DNA from: Haloglomus salinum
GTDB taxonomy: Archaea; Halobacteriota; Halobacteria; Halobacteriales; Haloarculaceae
Reading direction: 5' to 3'
DNA: 64,000 bases
NCBI RefSeq assembly: GCF_024298825.1
Contig: NZ_CP101153.1
Span: 2,356,001-2,420,000, forward strand
Below are positions 1 to 9,075 of the stretch, piece after piece. Below the pieces are notes generated by a model that was not told the origin of the DNA, made no database searches, and worked only from the letters and a program-made list of their open reading frames with translations. The translations under genes and the position numbers were made by a program. Numbering within the stretch: position 1 is the stretch's first letter; every line of letters starts with the position of its first letter.

Positions 1-906
1 GGACGGTCGCGCGGTGACCGGCGGGACCGGCAGCACCGTCAGGATGATCCACTCCGGCCGGGACTTGCTGGGGTCGATACCCAGCGTCTCGATGTCCTCG
101 TCCGGGATATCCTCGAACCAGTCCCGGATGTCGCTGGGCATCAGCTTGTTCATGTCCTCCTCGGTGAGGTCGATGGAGAGGGCCTTCTCGATCTTCTTGC
201 GCATGTCCTCCTTCGGCCGGAACTCGGCCGAGAGGATCTCGTTGATGCGCGAGACCTCGATGCCGGTCTCCTCGGAGAGCTCCTGGGGCGGCATCGGCTC
301 ACGCTCGGTCTCCTCGTCCTCGTCCAGCTGCGTCACGGGGCGGCCCTCCATCGCGGCCGCGACCATCTCGGAGTACTCCGAATGGAGCACGTCCTGGACC
401 TCGTAGTAGGTGGTCGGCTTCTCGTGCTGGATGTCGTACTGGACCTCGCCACAGTGCGGACAGCGGTCCTTCTTGCGGGCCTGCCGGATGGCGGCCTTCG
501 TCACGTCGTTCAAGTCCTCGCCGAGCTGGCGGGTCCGGGTGAGCTGCGAGCGGAACTCCTGGGCCTCGTCCTCGGTCAGACAGAGCCGGGAGCAGTCCCG
601 GCACGTGCCCCGGAGCAGCCGCCGGATGAGCTTCGAGAACCCGACGTGGATGACCGGTGCGGCCAGCTCGATGTGGCCGAAGTGGCCGTTACACGAGCCG
701 CTGTGCTTGCCGCAGGTCTTGCACTCCAGTCCGGGGTCGATGACGCCCAGCCGCGGGTCCATCAGCCCCATGTCGATGGGGAAGCCGTCGTCGTCGTACG
801 TGTCGGCGGTGATGACCTTCGTGGCCGACATCTCGCGGTACTCCTCGGGGTCCATCAGCCCGAAGCTGAGCGACCCGATCTCCTTGGGGGATTGGCCTGT
901 TGACAT
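1..906 (-). CDS. rpoA1: DNA-directed RNA polymerase subunit A' (N-terminal part, runs off the window)
   Basis: This is the N-terminal 302 residues of the RNA polymerase clamp/core subunit A', truncated by the window edge with the reading frame still open at base 1. The start ATG (904-906) gives MSTGQSPKEIGSL. A zinc-binding clamp follows, with CKTCGKHSGSC and NGHFGHIEL near residues 57-77, then CRDCSRLC and CPHCGE further on. The gene lies 21 bases after rpoB1 on the same strand, as the last visible gene of the rpoH-B2-B1-A1 operon. rpoA2 would be expected beyond the left edge. Confidence 0.95.
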   Translation of the reverse strand, partial: MSTGQSPKEIGSLSFGLMDPEEYREMSATKVITADTYDDDGFPIDMGLMDPRLGVIDPGLECKTCGKHSGSCNGHFGHIELAAPVIHVGFSKLIRRLLRGTCRDCSRLCLTEDEAQEFRSQLTRTRQLGEDLNDVTKAAIRQARKKDRCPHCGEVQYDIQHEKPTTYYEVQDVLHSEYSEMVAAAMEGRPVTQLDEDEETEREPMPPQELSEETGIEVSRINEILSAEFRPKEDMRKKIEKALSIDLTEEDMNKLMPSDIRDWFEDIPDEDIETLGIDPSKSRPEWIILTVLPVPPVTARPS

Positions 907-927
907 TGTGGGTGGGGTAGAGCGTGG

Positions 928-2754
928 TTAGACCGCGTCCGCCAGTTCGACGCGCGGGGCGATGCCGAGCGCCTTCATCTCGTCGAGGAGGAGCTTGAAC
1001 GCGTAGCTCATCTCCACCTCGTGGACGTCCGTCTCCTCGCCGCAGTTGGGGCAGTAGACACGGCGCTGCTCGACGTTCTCGACCGCCGTCATGCCACACT
1101 GGGCACAGACGTAGATCTCCTCGCGGTCGGACTCGTCCAGCAGCCGCTCCTTCAGGGCGAGGGCCGCGCCGTGCCCGATGAGCACGTCGCGCTCCATCTC
1201 CCCGACACGGAGGCCACCCTCGCGGGCACGCCCCTCCGTGGGCTGGCGGGTCAGCACCTGCACCGGGCCGCGCGAGCGGGCGTGGATCTTGTTCGAGACC
1301 ATGTGGTAGAGCTTCTGGTAGAAGATGGTCCCGACGAAGATCTCGGCCTCGATACGCTCGCCCGTGACCCCGGAGTACATGACCTCCTTCCCGGAGTCCT
1401 TGAAGCCGCGGTCGACGAGCGCCTCGCGGAGTTCGTCCTCGTCCTCGCCCGTGAAGGCGGTGCCGTCGACACGGCGCCCTTCCAGCGAGCCGACCTTGCC
1501 GCCCAGCATCTCCAGCACGTGGCCGACCGTCATCCGGGAGGGCAGCGCGTGCGGGTTGATGATGAGGTCCGGCACCACACCCTCCTGGGTGAACGGCATG
1601 TCCTCCTGCGGTGCGATGTGGCCGACGACACCCTTCTGGCCGTGCCGCGACGCGAACTTGTCGCCCATCTCCGGGATGCGCTCGTCGCGCACGGAGACCT
1701 TCGACAGCTTCGAGCCGTCCTCGCCCTCCATCAGCGTGACCGTGTCGACGACGCCGCTCTCGCCCGAGCGCATGGTGACGGAGGTCTCGCGGCGTTTCTG
1801 CGGGCTGAGTCCGCCCATGTCGTCGGGCTCTTCGAGGAACCGCGGCGGGGAGGTCTTGCCCAGGAGGACGTCGTTCTCGCCGACGTCGGTCTCGGGGTTG
1901 ACGAGGCCGTCCTCGTCGAGGTGGGTGTAGGCGTCCTCACCGCGAGCGCCGCGCACCTCGTCGTCGGGAATCTCGAAGCGGTCCTCCTGGCCGCCGGGGT
2001 AGCGTCGCTCCTCGCCCTCGTAGGTCCGGAAGAAGTGCGAGCGCGCGAGTGCGCGGTCGACGCTGCCCTTGTTCAGGACGAGCGCGTCCTCGATGTTGAA
2101 CCCCTCGTAGGACATGACCGCGACGACGAAGTTCTGTGCGGCCGGGCGCTCGTCGTAGCCGATTTGCTCGGTCGTCTGGGTCTTGACCAGCGAGAGCTGC
2201 GGGTAGTGCAGGAGGTGCTGGCGCGTGTCCGGCCGGATGCGGTAGTTCGCGCTCGGCAGGCCGAGCGACTGCTTGATCATCCCCGAGCCCATCGTGATGC
2301 GGGGCGAGGCGTTGTGCTCCGGGTAGGGAATCATCCCGGCGCCGATGCCGAAGATGAGCTGCGGGTCGATTTCGAGGTGGGTGTGTTTCTCGGTGAGGTC
2401 CGTCTCGTCGACGGCGACGTAGATGTCTTCTTCCTCCTCGGCGTCGATGAACTCGACGTAGCCCCGGTCGACGAGGTCCTCGAACTCGAGTTCGCCCTGC
2501 TTCAGCGCCTCGACCTCCTCCTGGGTGGCGAGGGGCTCGCCGTCCTCGATGACCAGCAGCGGGCGCCGGGCCCGGCCGGCGTCCGCGTTGACGATGACCT
2601 CGTTGGTGCGTCCCTTGACGGAGACGTTGACCATGTCGCTTATCTCGCCGCGCCGACGGGCCTCGCGGATGTTGTCCGCGAGTGCCCGGGGCTCGGGGTG
2701 CGTTCCGACCAGACTGCCGTTCACGTAGACCTTGGCTTCTCGTCCCTGACTCAT
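928..2754 (-). CDS. rpoB1: DNA-directed RNA polymerase subunit B' (C-terminal half of split B)
   Basis: This 608-residue catalytic subunit is the C-terminal half of bacterial beta. In haloarchaea and many methanogens subunit B is split into B'' and B'. Visible features are the hybrid-binding core with [19 protein letters not shown] (about residues 360-380), [10 protein letters not shown], and a C-terminal zinc ribbon, CAQCGM...CPNCGEE. It starts at an ATG 73 bases downstream of rpoB2 and continues into rpoA1 in one operon. Length and motifs are normal for the family. Confidence 0.97.
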   Translation of the reverse strand: MSQGREAKVYVNGSLVGTHPEPRALADNIREARRRGEISDMVNVSVKGRTNEVIVNADAGRARRPLLVIEDGEPLATQEEVEALKQGELEFEDLVDRGYVEFIDAEEEEDIYVAVDETDLTEKHTHLEIDPQLIFGIGAGMIPYPEHNASPRITMGSGMIKQSLGLPSANYRIRPDTRQHLLHYPQLSLVKTQTTEQIGYDERPAAQNFVVAVMSYEGFNIEDALVLNKGSVDRALARSHFFRTYEGEERRYPGGQEDRFEIPDDEVRGARGEDAYTHLDEDGLVNPETDVGENDVLLGKTSPPRFLEEPDDMGGLSPQKRRETSVTMRSGESGVVDTVTLMEGEDGSKLSKVSVRDERIPEMGDKFASRHGQKGVVGHIAPQEDMPFTQEGVVPDLIINPHALPSRMTVGHVLEMLGGKVGSLEGRRVDGTAFTGEDEDELREALVDRGFKDSGKEVMYSGVTGERIEAEIFVGTIFYQKLYHMVSNKIHARSRGPVQVLTRQPTEGRAREGGLRVGEMERDVLIGHGAALALKERLLDESDREEIYVCAQCGMTAVENVEQRRVYCPNCGEETDVHEVEMSYAFKLLLDEMKALGIAPRVELADAV

Positions 2755-2827
2755 ATCGTGGTTGTGTGCCGCGTGTGCCGTGTGTTCGGGTGCGCTGCCG
2801 CCACCGTGCTCGTGTGCTCCATCCGTG

Positions 2828-4399
2828 TCAGTCGTCCGCGGGCTGGGTGCCCGGCGTCTCGACGCCGGGGATGCCCTCGACGCCCATGGTCGCGAGCTCG
2901 CGCTTGAGCTCGATCTCGTCCTCCACGTTCTGGCTCAGCTCCATCGCCTGGGCGAAGTTCTTCACCAGCCCACAGTTCGGCCCCTCCGGCGTCTCGGAGG
3001 GACAGATGCGCCCCCACTGGGTGGCGTGCAGGTCACGCGCCTCGAAGTGGGGCTGCGAGCGGCTCAGCGGCGAGCGGAGTCGCCGCAGGTGGCTCAGGAC
3101 ACCCATGTAGTCCGTCCGGTCGACCAGCTGGCTCACGCCCGAGCGCCCACCGACCCAGTTCCCCGTCGCGATGGGGTGCTCGAGGCGCTCGGTCAACACG
3201 TCAGAGCGGACCACGGTGGAGACCGAGAGGTTCCGGTTCCGCATGTTGGCGCGCTCGAGCTGGTACTTCACGTCGCGTGCCAGCTTGTTGAGTGCCGTCC
3301 GGAACAGGTCCTTCATCAGGTCGCCGCTCACCTTGAGGCGCTTGTTCGCGTAGTGGTCCTTGTCGTCCGAGTCACGCCGCCCGAGCGCGAGTTCGAAACA
3401 CGCCTCGGCCATCCGGCAGAGGTAGTAGGACTTGTTGATGCGGACCTCCTCCTCCTCGACCCCCTCCTCGTGGAGGTGCGGCAGGAGGTAGCGGTCGATG
3501 ACGTAGTTGGCCCGCTTGAGCTGGTAGTTCTTCCCCTGGCCACTGGCGACGCGCTTGCCCAGCTTCTCGATGGCCTCCTCGGTCGTCTCGACCTCCGCCG
3601 CTTCGAGGTTCTCCAGCATGAACTTCACCACCTCCGGGTCGTCGCTGACCCGGTGGACGATCTCCTCGTCGGATTCGAGGCCGAGCGCGCGAACGAGCGT
3701 GACGAAGTTGATGCTCCCCGAGACCGACGGGAAGGATACCTCGAGCAGCCCCTCGCGGTTGCGCTCACAGAGCACCAGCGCGCGGTAGCCTCGGCGCTGG
3801 CTGAACGTCTTCGCGACCTGGATCTCGTCGCCGTACTTCGAGTCGTACTCCGCGAGAATCTTGTTCGGCGCGAGGTCCTCGCTCGTCATCAGCACACGCT
3901 CGGAGCCGTTGACGATGAAGTAGCCGCCGGGGTCGGCGGGGTCCTCGCCGATCTCGATGAGCTCCTCGTGGCTGAAGTCTGCGATGTTACACTTGTCGGA
4001 GCCGATCATTATCGGCATCCGGCCGACCTTCGTCTCGGACTGGTCGACGATGTGCTCTTCTTCCTCCTCGCCTCCGCGCACGATGGTCATCTCCATGAAC
4101 ACCGGCGCGGAGTAGGTGATGTTGCGGAGGCGGGCCTCCTGCGGGTAGAGCAGTTCCTCGGAGCCGTCGGCCTCACGCACGCGTGGTGTCGTGATGCGGA
4201 CGTTACCGAGGTCGACGCGGACGGGCTCTTGCCCCTCCTTGTCGCCGATATCGGTCTCGATGCTCTCCTTCTCGTCGACTACCTCTTGCATCCCGCTGCC
4301 GAGGAACGCGTTGAACGAGCGGAAGTGATGCTCGGCCAGGCGTTCACGGGAGAAGTACTGTCGCGATATCGTCCGACGGGTCTCTCTGTCCATACTCAT
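2828..4399 (-). CDS. rpoB2: DNA-directed RNA polymerase subunit B'' (N-terminal half of split B)
   Basis: This 523-residue subunit carries the lobe and protrusion domains that bacterial beta holds in its N-terminal half. Recognisable segments are [18 protein letters not shown] at the N terminus, [19 protein letters not shown] (about residues 160-180), and the fork-region strings [14 protein letters not shown] and [13 protein letters not shown] near the C terminus. Its ATG overlaps the rpoH stop by four bases (ATGA), so translation is probably coupled. It is the second gene of the rpo operon. Confidence 0.97.
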   Translation of the reverse strand: MSMDRETRRTISRQYFSRERLAEHHFRSFNAFLGSGMQEVVDEKESIETDIGDKEGQEPVRVDLGNVRITTPRVREADGSEELLYPQEARLRNITYSAPVFMEMTIVRGGEEEEEHIVDQSETKVGRMPIMIGSDKCNIADFSHEELIEIGEDPADPGGYFIVNGSERVLMTSEDLAPNKILAEYDSKYGDEIQVAKTFSQRRGYRALVLCERNREGLLEVSFPSVSGSINFVTLVRALGLESDEEIVHRVSDDPEVVKFMLENLEAAEVETTEEAIEKLGKRVASGQGKNYQLKRANYVIDRYLLPHLHEEGVEEEEVRINKSYYLCRMAEACFELALGRRDSDDKDHYANKRLKVSGDLMKDLFRTALNKLARDVKYQLERANMRNRNLSVSTVVRSDVLTERLEHPIATGNWVGGRSGVSQLVDRTDYMGVLSHLRRLRSPLSRSQPHFEARDLHATQWGRICPSETPEGPNCGLVKNFAQAMELSQNVEDEIELKRELATMGVEGIPGVETPGTQPADD

Positions 4400-4623
4400 T
4401 CTACCACCAGTCGATAGACGATGGCCTGGTCAGTGGTCCGGGAGTCGCGTGTCACCTTCACCACGTCCCCCGGCTGGGCGCCGTCCGGGGTCGCGGGGTC
4501 GCGACGCTTGATCTTCGGCAGGTCGGTGCGGTCGATGTCGTACTCTTCGAGCACCCCCTCGAGGACATCCTCCTCGAGGAGCTCGTGCTCTGGAACGAGT
4601 TCGTGGTCGGTTACGTCTACCAT
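4396..4623 (-). CDS. rpoH: DNA-directed RNA polymerase subunit H (Rpb5 C-terminal-like)
   Basis: This 75-residue subunit corresponds to the C-terminal assembly domain of eukaryotic Rpb5. The family signature is clear: [13 protein letters not shown] at the N terminus, then [20 protein letters not shown] and [11 protein letters not shown] at the end. It is the first gene of the rpo operon, overlaps rpoB2 by ATGA, and sits behind a TATA-like CTTATT about 60 bases upstream on the minus strand. Confidence 0.95.
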   Translation of the reverse strand: MVDVTDHELVPEHELLEEDVLEGVLEEYDIDRTDLPKIKRRDPATPDGAQPGDVVKVTRDSRTTDQAIVYRLVVE

Positions 4624-4679
4624 GGGTGGGCGGTTGAGAACACGGTCACGAGATACTACAGCCGGTTACTAGCGGGGCG

Positions 4680-4692
4680 GCAATAAGCGTTG
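4680..4692 (-). promoter_or_regulatory. Probable TATA box of the rpo operon
   Basis: The minus strand reads CGCTTATTGCC here, an archaeal TATA-like element. A transcript start about 25 bases downstream would leave a short leader of roughly 35 bases before the rpoH ATG at 4623. The call rests on sequence and position only. Confidence 0.45.
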
Positions 4693-4991
4693 CTGAACGC
4701 GACGGCTACCGCTACGCGTCACCGGCCCGGCCCGAGCGGGCCACCGGCCGGATGCCCCCCGCGAGGGGCGGCGTATGCTCTCAGTAACGTACGTGACTAC
4801 TAAAAACATGACGACGCTGCGAACACACCCCACACCTCACCACGCGCTGATTCACGGCGCCGACCTCCGGAAGTGTGATGCGGCGGGCACGTGTCACGTA
4901 CACATCCCACCGGTGTGCCGCGGTATCACGGGACGACTCGGTCCTGTCTTGGAAAGCCTTATGTGCAAAACCGGGCTACGAGGAATTGCGT
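4693..4991. other. Intergenic region between the rpo operon and tRNA-Asp
   Basis: With the rpoH leader, about 370 bases between divergent transcription units hold no convincing gene. A small open frame from about 4775 runs into tRNA-Asp and lacks coding character. A short hairpin, GCCCC...GGGGC, is visible near 4753-4768, and AT-richer sequence lies around 4785-4815. Promoters of the rpo operon and of tRNA-Asp lie at its two ends. Confidence 0.5.
4948..4967 (+). promoter_or_regulatory. Probable tRNA-Asp promoter (BRE/TATA)
   Basis: GGAAAGCCTTATGTG contains a purine-rich BRE-like stretch followed by a CTTATG TATA-like box. It sits about 30 bases before the mature 5' end of tRNA-Asp, the usual spacing for an archaeal promoter giving a short pre-tRNA leader. 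Confidence 0.5.
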
Positions 4992-5064
4992 GCCCGGATG
5001 GTGTAGTGGCCCATCATACGACCCTGTCACGGTCGTGACGCGGGTTCAAATCCCGCTCCGGGCG
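4992..5064 (+). tRNA. tRNA-Asp (GTC)
   Basis: This is a 73-base tRNA with an acceptor stem GCCCGGA/TCCGGGC and discriminator G. The anticodon stem CGACC/GGTCG encloses loop CTGTCAC, with anticodon GTC at 5026-5028. The T arm is CGGGTTCAAATCCCG. There is no intron and no encoded CCA. A PD-(D/E)XK nuclease-like gene starts 82 bases downstream on the same strand. Confidence 0.97.
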
Positions 5065-5146
5065 CTGTCCTTTCACTGATTACCTTCGAGCGCCCAGCTC
5101 CGAGACCGACCATAGATTCGTGTATCAACGGGCGGGGAGGTGCGGT

Positions 5147-5560
5147 ATGAGTGCGAAACAGGTCGGCGACGGCTCAGAAGCAGTCGTGCTCGCCGAACTC
5201 GTCGATCGCGGCTACTCCGTAGCGATTCCGTTCGGGACAACGACCCGTACGACCTGCTCGAACAGGACCGGCACCGAGTTGTACCGGCTCCAGGTCAAGA
5301 CGGGGTGGCTCGAACGCGGTCGAGTCCGGTTCAAGACCGGGTCGAAGACGACTCGTGACGGCGAACCCACGGTAGCCGACTACACCGACCAGGAAGTCGA
5401 CGCGTTCGCTGTCCGCTGTGAGGAGTTAGGAACCCTGTACTGGGTCCCGTTCGCGCAGGTCGGCTCGAAGAGCACGTATCTCCGAGTGGAGCCAGCCGAG
5501 ACCGACCACCCGAGCATCAACGACGCCGCAGAGTTCCGCTTCGACGAGAACCTCCCATAG
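5147..5560 (+). CDS. PD-(D/E)XK nuclease-like protein with frameshifted active-site segment
   Basis: This 137-residue protein belongs, by pattern, to the small group I-intron-associated PD-(D/E)XK endonuclease type (PF11645-like) and resembles the gene at 22666-23118. The C-terminal half is normal: LYRLQVKTGW (the Q-x-K part of the active site), then EVDAFAVRC and TLYWVPF. The preceding segment reads PFGTTTRTTCSNRTGTE. In the next frame the same DNA encodes DNDPYDLLEQD, the expected catalytic segment. One base is apparently missing at about 5235 and one C is extra at about 5269, so the frame is restored but the catalytic aspartate is lost. The start at ATG 5147 follows a GGAGGTG ribosome-binding site. 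The protein is probably catalytically inactive unless the assembly is wrong here. Confidence 0.75.
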   Translation: MSAKQVGDGSEAVVLAELVDRGYSVAIPFGTTTRTTCSNRTGTELYRLQVKTGWLERGRVRFKTGSKTTRDGEPTVADYTDQEVDAFAVRCEELGTLYWVPFAQVGSKSTYLRVEPAETDHPSINDAAEFRFDENLP

Positions 5561-5620
5561 GAGGACGGAGCGCGACTGACCGAGGGTGAGACCTCGTTTA
5601 CCAGGAGTGATGCCACGGCC

Positions 5621-5632
5621 ACAATTATAAGA
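5621..5632 (+). promoter_or_regulatory. Probable TATA box upstream of the halX regulator
   Basis: ACAATTATAAGA is a strong AT-rich element in GC-rich surroundings. It lies about 32 bases before the ATG of a 25-codon ORF (5661) that overlaps the HalX gene, so the transcript probably begins almost at that small ORF. Confidence 0.5.
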
Positions 5633-5660
5633 TTCCTGAGTCTATACGGTAGGTGTGGTG

Positions 5661-5738
5661 ATGACCGACAACGCCCGGCATCGACGGGACCCGGTGACCG
5701 GCGCCCGAGGTCGAGCGGCGCGTGGGGGTGAGCGATGA
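5661..5738 (+). CDS. 25-residue upstream ORF overlapping the HalX regulator
   Basis: ATG at 5661 opens a short arginine-rich peptide, MTDNARHRRDPVTGARG and onward, ending at TGA 5736-5738. That stop overlaps the HalX start in an ATGA. The TATA-like element at 5621-5632 predicts a transcript start near this ATG. The HalX frame would then be the second cistron, possibly translated by coupling. No homologue is recognised. It may be regulatory or simply chance. Confidence 0.3.
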   Translation: MTDNARHRRDPVTGARGRAARGGER

Positions 5739-6310
5739 CCGCGAGCGACGGCGAACGGACGGTTCTGGTAGTCGACGACGAACCGGACCTGACGGACCTC
5801 TACGCCGCGTGGCTCGACGAGGGGTACGAGACCCGGGTGGCATACGGTGGGAAGGAAGCCATCGAGGCGTTCGACGAGGACGTGGACGTGGCACTCATCG
5901 ACCGGCTGATGCCGGAGATGTCCGGAGACGAGGTGCTCGAGCACATCCGGGAGACCGGCCACGACTGCCAGGTCGCGATGGTGACCGCCGTCGAGCCGGA
6001 CTTCGATATCATCGAGATGGGGTTCGACGACTACCTCGTCAAGCCCATCCTGCGCGACGAGCTGCTGGAGGCGGTCCAGAACCTGTTATCGCGGGTGGAG
6101 TACGACAACCAGCTCCGCGACCTCTACGCGCTGGTGTCGAAACGCGCCGCACTGGTGACCCAGAAGAGCGAGGAGGAGCTCTCGAACAGCCAGGAGTACC
6201 AGAAGCTGGAGGCCGAGATCGAGGAACTCCAGGCCGAACTCGACCGGACCGCCATGGAGCTGACCGACGACGACTTCGAGGTCGCCTTCCGCAAGCTCTC
6301 CGAGAACTGA
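5735..6310 (+). CDS. HalX-domain response regulator
   Basis: This 191-residue protein pairs an N-terminal receiver domain with a C-terminal HalX domain, a haloarchaeal signalling architecture. The receiver shows VLVVDDEPDLTDLY (acidic pair), ALIDRLMPEMSGDE with the probable phospho-acceptor Asp in LIDR, the T of MVTAVEP and the K of YLVKPIL. The C-terminal part is a charged coiled-coil-like region (EEELSNSQEYQKLEAEIEEL) without a recognisable DNA-binding motif. No histidine kinase is adjacent. The start is the ATG overlapping the upstream 25-codon ORF. Confidence 0.9.
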   Translation: MTASDGERTVLVVDDEPDLTDLYAAWLDEGYETRVAYGGKEAIEAFDEDVDVALIDRLMPEMSGDEVLEHIRETGHDCQVAMVTAVEPDFDIIEMGFDDYLVKPILRDELLEAVQNLLSRVEYDNQLRDLYALVSKRAALVTQKSEEELSNSQEYQKLEAEIEELQAELDRTAMELTDDDFEVAFRKLSEN

Positions 6311-6322
6311 CCGAACGCCCGC

Positions 6323-7342
6323 TTACCCGCCGCTGTCGGCGCTGACGACCGTGTTCTCCAGCCGACCGATACCTTCCACTTCGAGCGCCACGGTTGCGCC
6401 GTCCTCGAGGAACTGCCCGAGTTCGAGCCCGCAGCCCTCCCCGACTGTTCCCGACCCGAGCACGTCACCGGGATGGAGCGGTTCGCCGTCCGAGACGTGT
6501 GCAACGATGTCGGCGAAGGAGTGGTGCATCTCGCCGGGGGTCCCCTCCGACCACGTCTCGCCGTCGACCTCGGCGGTCATCGTCGCCTCGGTCGGGTCGA
6601 ACGCGTCCGCCGTGACGAGATACGGCCCGAGCGCGTTCGCGAAGTCCTTCCCCTTCGCCGGGCCGAGGTTGGCGTCCATCTCCTCGCCCTGCGTGTCGCG
6701 CGCGGAGAAGTCGTTGAAGACGGTGTAGCCCGCGATGTACCTCTCGGCCTCGTCGGGGTCGACATCGGTGCCACGTTTGCCGACCACCGCGGCGAGTTCG
6801 AGTTCGTAGTCCCAGAGGTTCGAGTAGTCGGGCCACTCGACCTCCGCTCCGGGTCCGACCACGGTGTCCGGGTTCCCCTTGTAGCAGACGGGGATGTCGA
6901 ACCAGACCTCGGGCGGCTCGCCCAGCGTGTTGCGGACGTGCTCCTCGTAGGCCATGAAATCGCGGATGGTGTTGGGCCGGGGGATGGGCGCGAGCAGTTC
7001 GACGCCGTCCTCCGTGGGCGAGAATCGGACCCGGGCACCGTCCTCGGTGCGGACGAACTCGCCGCGGTCGGTGTCCCCGGGAGCAGGCACGCCGTCGAGT
7101 GCCTCGCGTGCGGCGTCGATCGCCCGGTCACCACGCCGGAGGAACTCGCGCATCTCCGGTGGCGTCACGGCAGCAGCGCGGTCCCGGGCGGCCGGCTCGC
7201 CGTCGCGTTCCAGCAGCCACGTGTACCCGCTCGTCACGTCGACGAGCGCGCCCGCCTCCTCTGCCTCACGGGCCTCGTCGCGGACACAGACCCGGCACTC
7301 GTGGCCGACCGGCGTCGCGACCTCGATGGTGGCGAGTCTCAT
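6323..7342 (-). CDS. Fumarylacetoacetate hydrolase family protein
   Basis: This 339-residue enzyme is of the FAH type, which cleaves C-C bonds in beta-diketo acids or acylpyruvates using a divalent metal. The core shows FMAYEEHVRNTLG, CYKGNPDTVVGPGAEVEWP, the metal-site segment DYELELAAVVG, and FNDFSARDTQGEEM, with GSGTVGEGCGLELG near the end. Its ATG overlaps the preceding cyclase gene by four bases, so the two form an operon. Together they suggest degradation of an aromatic (perhaps tryptophan-derived) compound, but the substrate cannot be read from sequence. Confidence 0.88.
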   Translation of the reverse strand: MRLATIEVATPVGHECRVCVRDEAREAEEAGALVDVTSGYTWLLERDGEPAARDRAAAVTPPEMREFLRRGDRAIDAAREALDGVPAPGDTDRGEFVRTEDGARVRFSPTEDGVELLAPIPRPNTIRDFMAYEEHVRNTLGEPPEVWFDIPVCYKGNPDTVVGPGAEVEWPDYSNLWDYELELAAVVGKRGTDVDPDEAERYIAGYTVFNDFSARDTQGEEMDANLGPAKGKDFANALGPYLVTADAFDPTEATMTAEVDGETWSEGTPGEMHHSFADIVAHVSDGEPLHPGDVLGSGTVGEGCGLELGQFLEDGATVALEVEGIGRLENTVVSADSGG

Positions 7343-8187
7343 GCCCGAACACCTCCGTCGGCCGCGAGTGCGTCCCCACCATCGGGGAGCGTCTCGGGCT
7401 CGAACATCGCGACCGGCCGCACCCAGCCGGCGGAGGCGCCCTCGATGGAGATGGGGAAGCAGACCACCGGCACGTCCGTCTTCCGGGGAAGTCGGTCGAG
7501 GTTCGCCATCTTCTCTATCTGACAGTACTCCACGTCACGGCCGGCGAAGTGTGCGGGCCACAGCTCCTCGTTCTCATCCGAGTCGGCGAACCGGCGACCC
7601 ATCTCGGCGAACGGCTTGTCGAAGCCGTACGCGTCGGTACCGATGACCCGCACGCCCTGCTCGACGAGGTGTTTCGTGGCGGCGGCGCCCATCCCCGGGA
7701 ACTGCTGCAGGTACTCGGCCTCGCCCCACAACTCGTCGGCACCCGTCTGGAGGAAGACGAGTTCGCCCGCGCTCAGCTCGTGGTCCAGGGCGTCGAGCCG
7801 GGCGTCGATGTCGTCGGGCGTTATCTCGGCACCGGGGTCCATCTCCCGAACGTCGAGTACCACCGCGTTCCCGCGGCACCACTCCAGCGGGACCTCGTCG
7901 ATGGTCCGAGCGGGTCCGCCGCCGGATTCGGGACCGTAGTGCCACGGCGCGTCGAGGTGCGTGCCCGTGTGCGGGATTGCGTGGACCTCTTCCCAGGCGA
8001 GGCCCTGTTCGTCGGGGAAGTCCTCGGCGTCGACGTCGAAGCCGAGGCCCTGCAGGTTCTCGGAGAGCAGCTGCGCGCCCTGGTCGTGGTCGAAGTACTC
8101 CACGTCGGGAGGCCAGGGCTCGCTGGCCGCCCCCGGTTCCAGGCCGATACTCAGGTCGACGAGTTCGGCGTCCGCGAGCGAGAGCAT
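7339..8187 (-). CDS. Cyclase family protein (kynurenine formamidase-like)
   Basis: This 282-residue metal-dependent hydrolase of the cyclase/KynB superfamily carries the signature HTGTHLDAPWHYG (about residues 68-80), whose histidines and aspartate bind metal. Members hydrolyse N-formylkynurenine or similar amides and lactones. It is the first gene of a two-gene operon with the FAH-type hydrolase, overlapping by four bases. The true substrate is not determined. Confidence 0.85.
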   Translation of the reverse strand: MLSLADAELVDLSIGLEPGAASEPWPPDVEYFDHDQGAQLLSENLQGLGFDVDAEDFPDEQGLAWEEVHAIPHTGTHLDAPWHYGPESGGGPARTIDEVPLEWCRGNAVVLDVREMDPGAEITPDDIDARLDALDHELSAGELVFLQTGADELWGEAEYLQQFPGMGAAATKHLVEQGVRVIGTDAYGFDKPFAEMGRRFADSDENEELWPAHFAGRDVEYCQIEKMANLDRLPRKTDVPVVCFPISIEGASAGWVRPVAMFEPETLPDGGDALAADGGVRA

Positions 8188-8235
8188 CGGGTGGAGTGCG
8201 GGTGGCTGGACCGTATAGATTGGGCCCGGTCGCGG

Positions 8236-8583
8236 TCAGACCGCCCCCGCCACCAGTGCCCCCAGCCCGACGGCCGCCAGCGCGCCGACCAGGTTCACTG
8301 TCGCGTTCAGCACCGCCCGCTGCACGCGCCCGGACTCGGCCAGCCGCACCGTCTCGTACGCGAACGAGGAGAACGTCGTGAACGCGCCACAGAAGCCCGT
8401 CCCCGCCAGCAACAGCAGGTCGCTCCCGACGGGCGCAGCCACGAGCATCCCCAGCACGAACGACCCCAGCACGTTCACCGCGAGCGTGTCGTAGGTTGCC
8501 TCCTCGACGCGCTCGCCGACGAGGTGGCGCGCGAGCGCGCCGGCCACGCCCCCCAGCCCCACGAGCAGCGTCGGGTCGGTCAT
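8236..8583 (-). CDS. crcB: FluC/CrcB fluoride channel, second copy
   Basis: This 115-residue protein has four predicted membrane segments and the FluC signatures AVNVLGSFVLG and GTGFCGAFTTFSSFAYE, the pore region for fluoride export. FluC works as a dual-topology dimer. Haloarchaea often carry two adjacent genes, probably forming a heterodimer. ATG at 8581-8583 overlaps the stop of the upstream copy (ATGA), so I chose this start over longer frames. Confidence 0.9.
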   Translation of the reverse strand: MTDPTLLVGLGGVAGALARHLVGERVEEATYDTLAVNVLGSFVLGMLVAAPVGSDLLLLAGTGFCGAFTTFSSFAYETVRLAESGRVQRAVLNATVNLVGALAAVGLGALVAGAV

Positions 8584-8990
8584 GCTAGCACCCGGGCGAC
8601 GACCTGCCCGAGACCGATGGCGGCGAATCCGAGCACGTAGTTCACCGCGACGTTCGCAACCGCGAGCAGCGGAAGGCTGGCACCCGTGGCGACGCCGGGG
8701 AGCCCGGCGAGCGCGGCCGTCTCGACGGCGAACGTGGAGTAGGTCGTGAACGACGAGCAGAAGCCGGTACCGACGACGAGCCGCGTTTCCGGGCTCAGCG
8801 CACCGACGAACCGGTTCTCGTACAGGAGGATGCTCAGGAGGAAGGCGCCGGCGACGTTGGCCGCGAGCGTGCCCCACGGGAGCGCCGACGAGGGAAGGGC
8901 CTCGGCGACGGCGAACCGGAGCGCGGCCCCGACGAACCCGCCGGCGGCGATGAGGAACAGGGGTTCCAGCCGGCGGAGCCGTTCGCGCAT
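8580..8990 (-). CDS. crcB: FluC/CrcB fluoride channel, first copy
   Basis: This 136-residue FluC paralogue has four membrane segments and motifs AANVAGAFLLS and GTGFCSSFTTYSTFAVE. It starts at ATG 8988-8990 (MRERLRRLEP). The frame stays open further upstream, but the extra residues are low-complexity and overlap the divergent gene. It overlaps the second copy by four bases, so the pair should be made in equal amounts. Confidence 0.9.
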   Translation of the reverse strand: MRERLRRLEPLFLIAAGGFVGAALRFAVAEALPSSALPWGTLAANVAGAFLLSILLYENRFVGALSPETRLVVGTGFCSSFTTYSTFAVETAALAGLPGVATGASLPLLAVANVAVNYVLGFAAIGLGQVVARVLA

Positions 8991-9075
8991 GGCCGGCAGC
9001 GAGAGGCGACGGGGCTTGAAGATGTGGAATCCGGTTGCGACGAAGATTGAAGTACGATTCCGCGCCAGCCGCCCC

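Noticed and set aside
1021-2907. Long plus-strand open frame opposite rpoB1
   Set aside because: It is the antisense shadow of rpoB1 in GC-rich DNA. The translation is Arg/Val/Asp-rich without any domain, and rpoB1 is unmistakable.
4775-5038. Small plus-strand ORF before tRNA-Asp
   Set aside because: It runs into the tRNA gene and shows no protein-like pattern.
8746-9075. N-terminal extension of the gene at 9076
   Set aside because: It overlaps the fluC genes on the opposite strand and its residues are low-complexity. The GTG at 9076 precedes the conserved DDDRGIEGLPVRLV segment.
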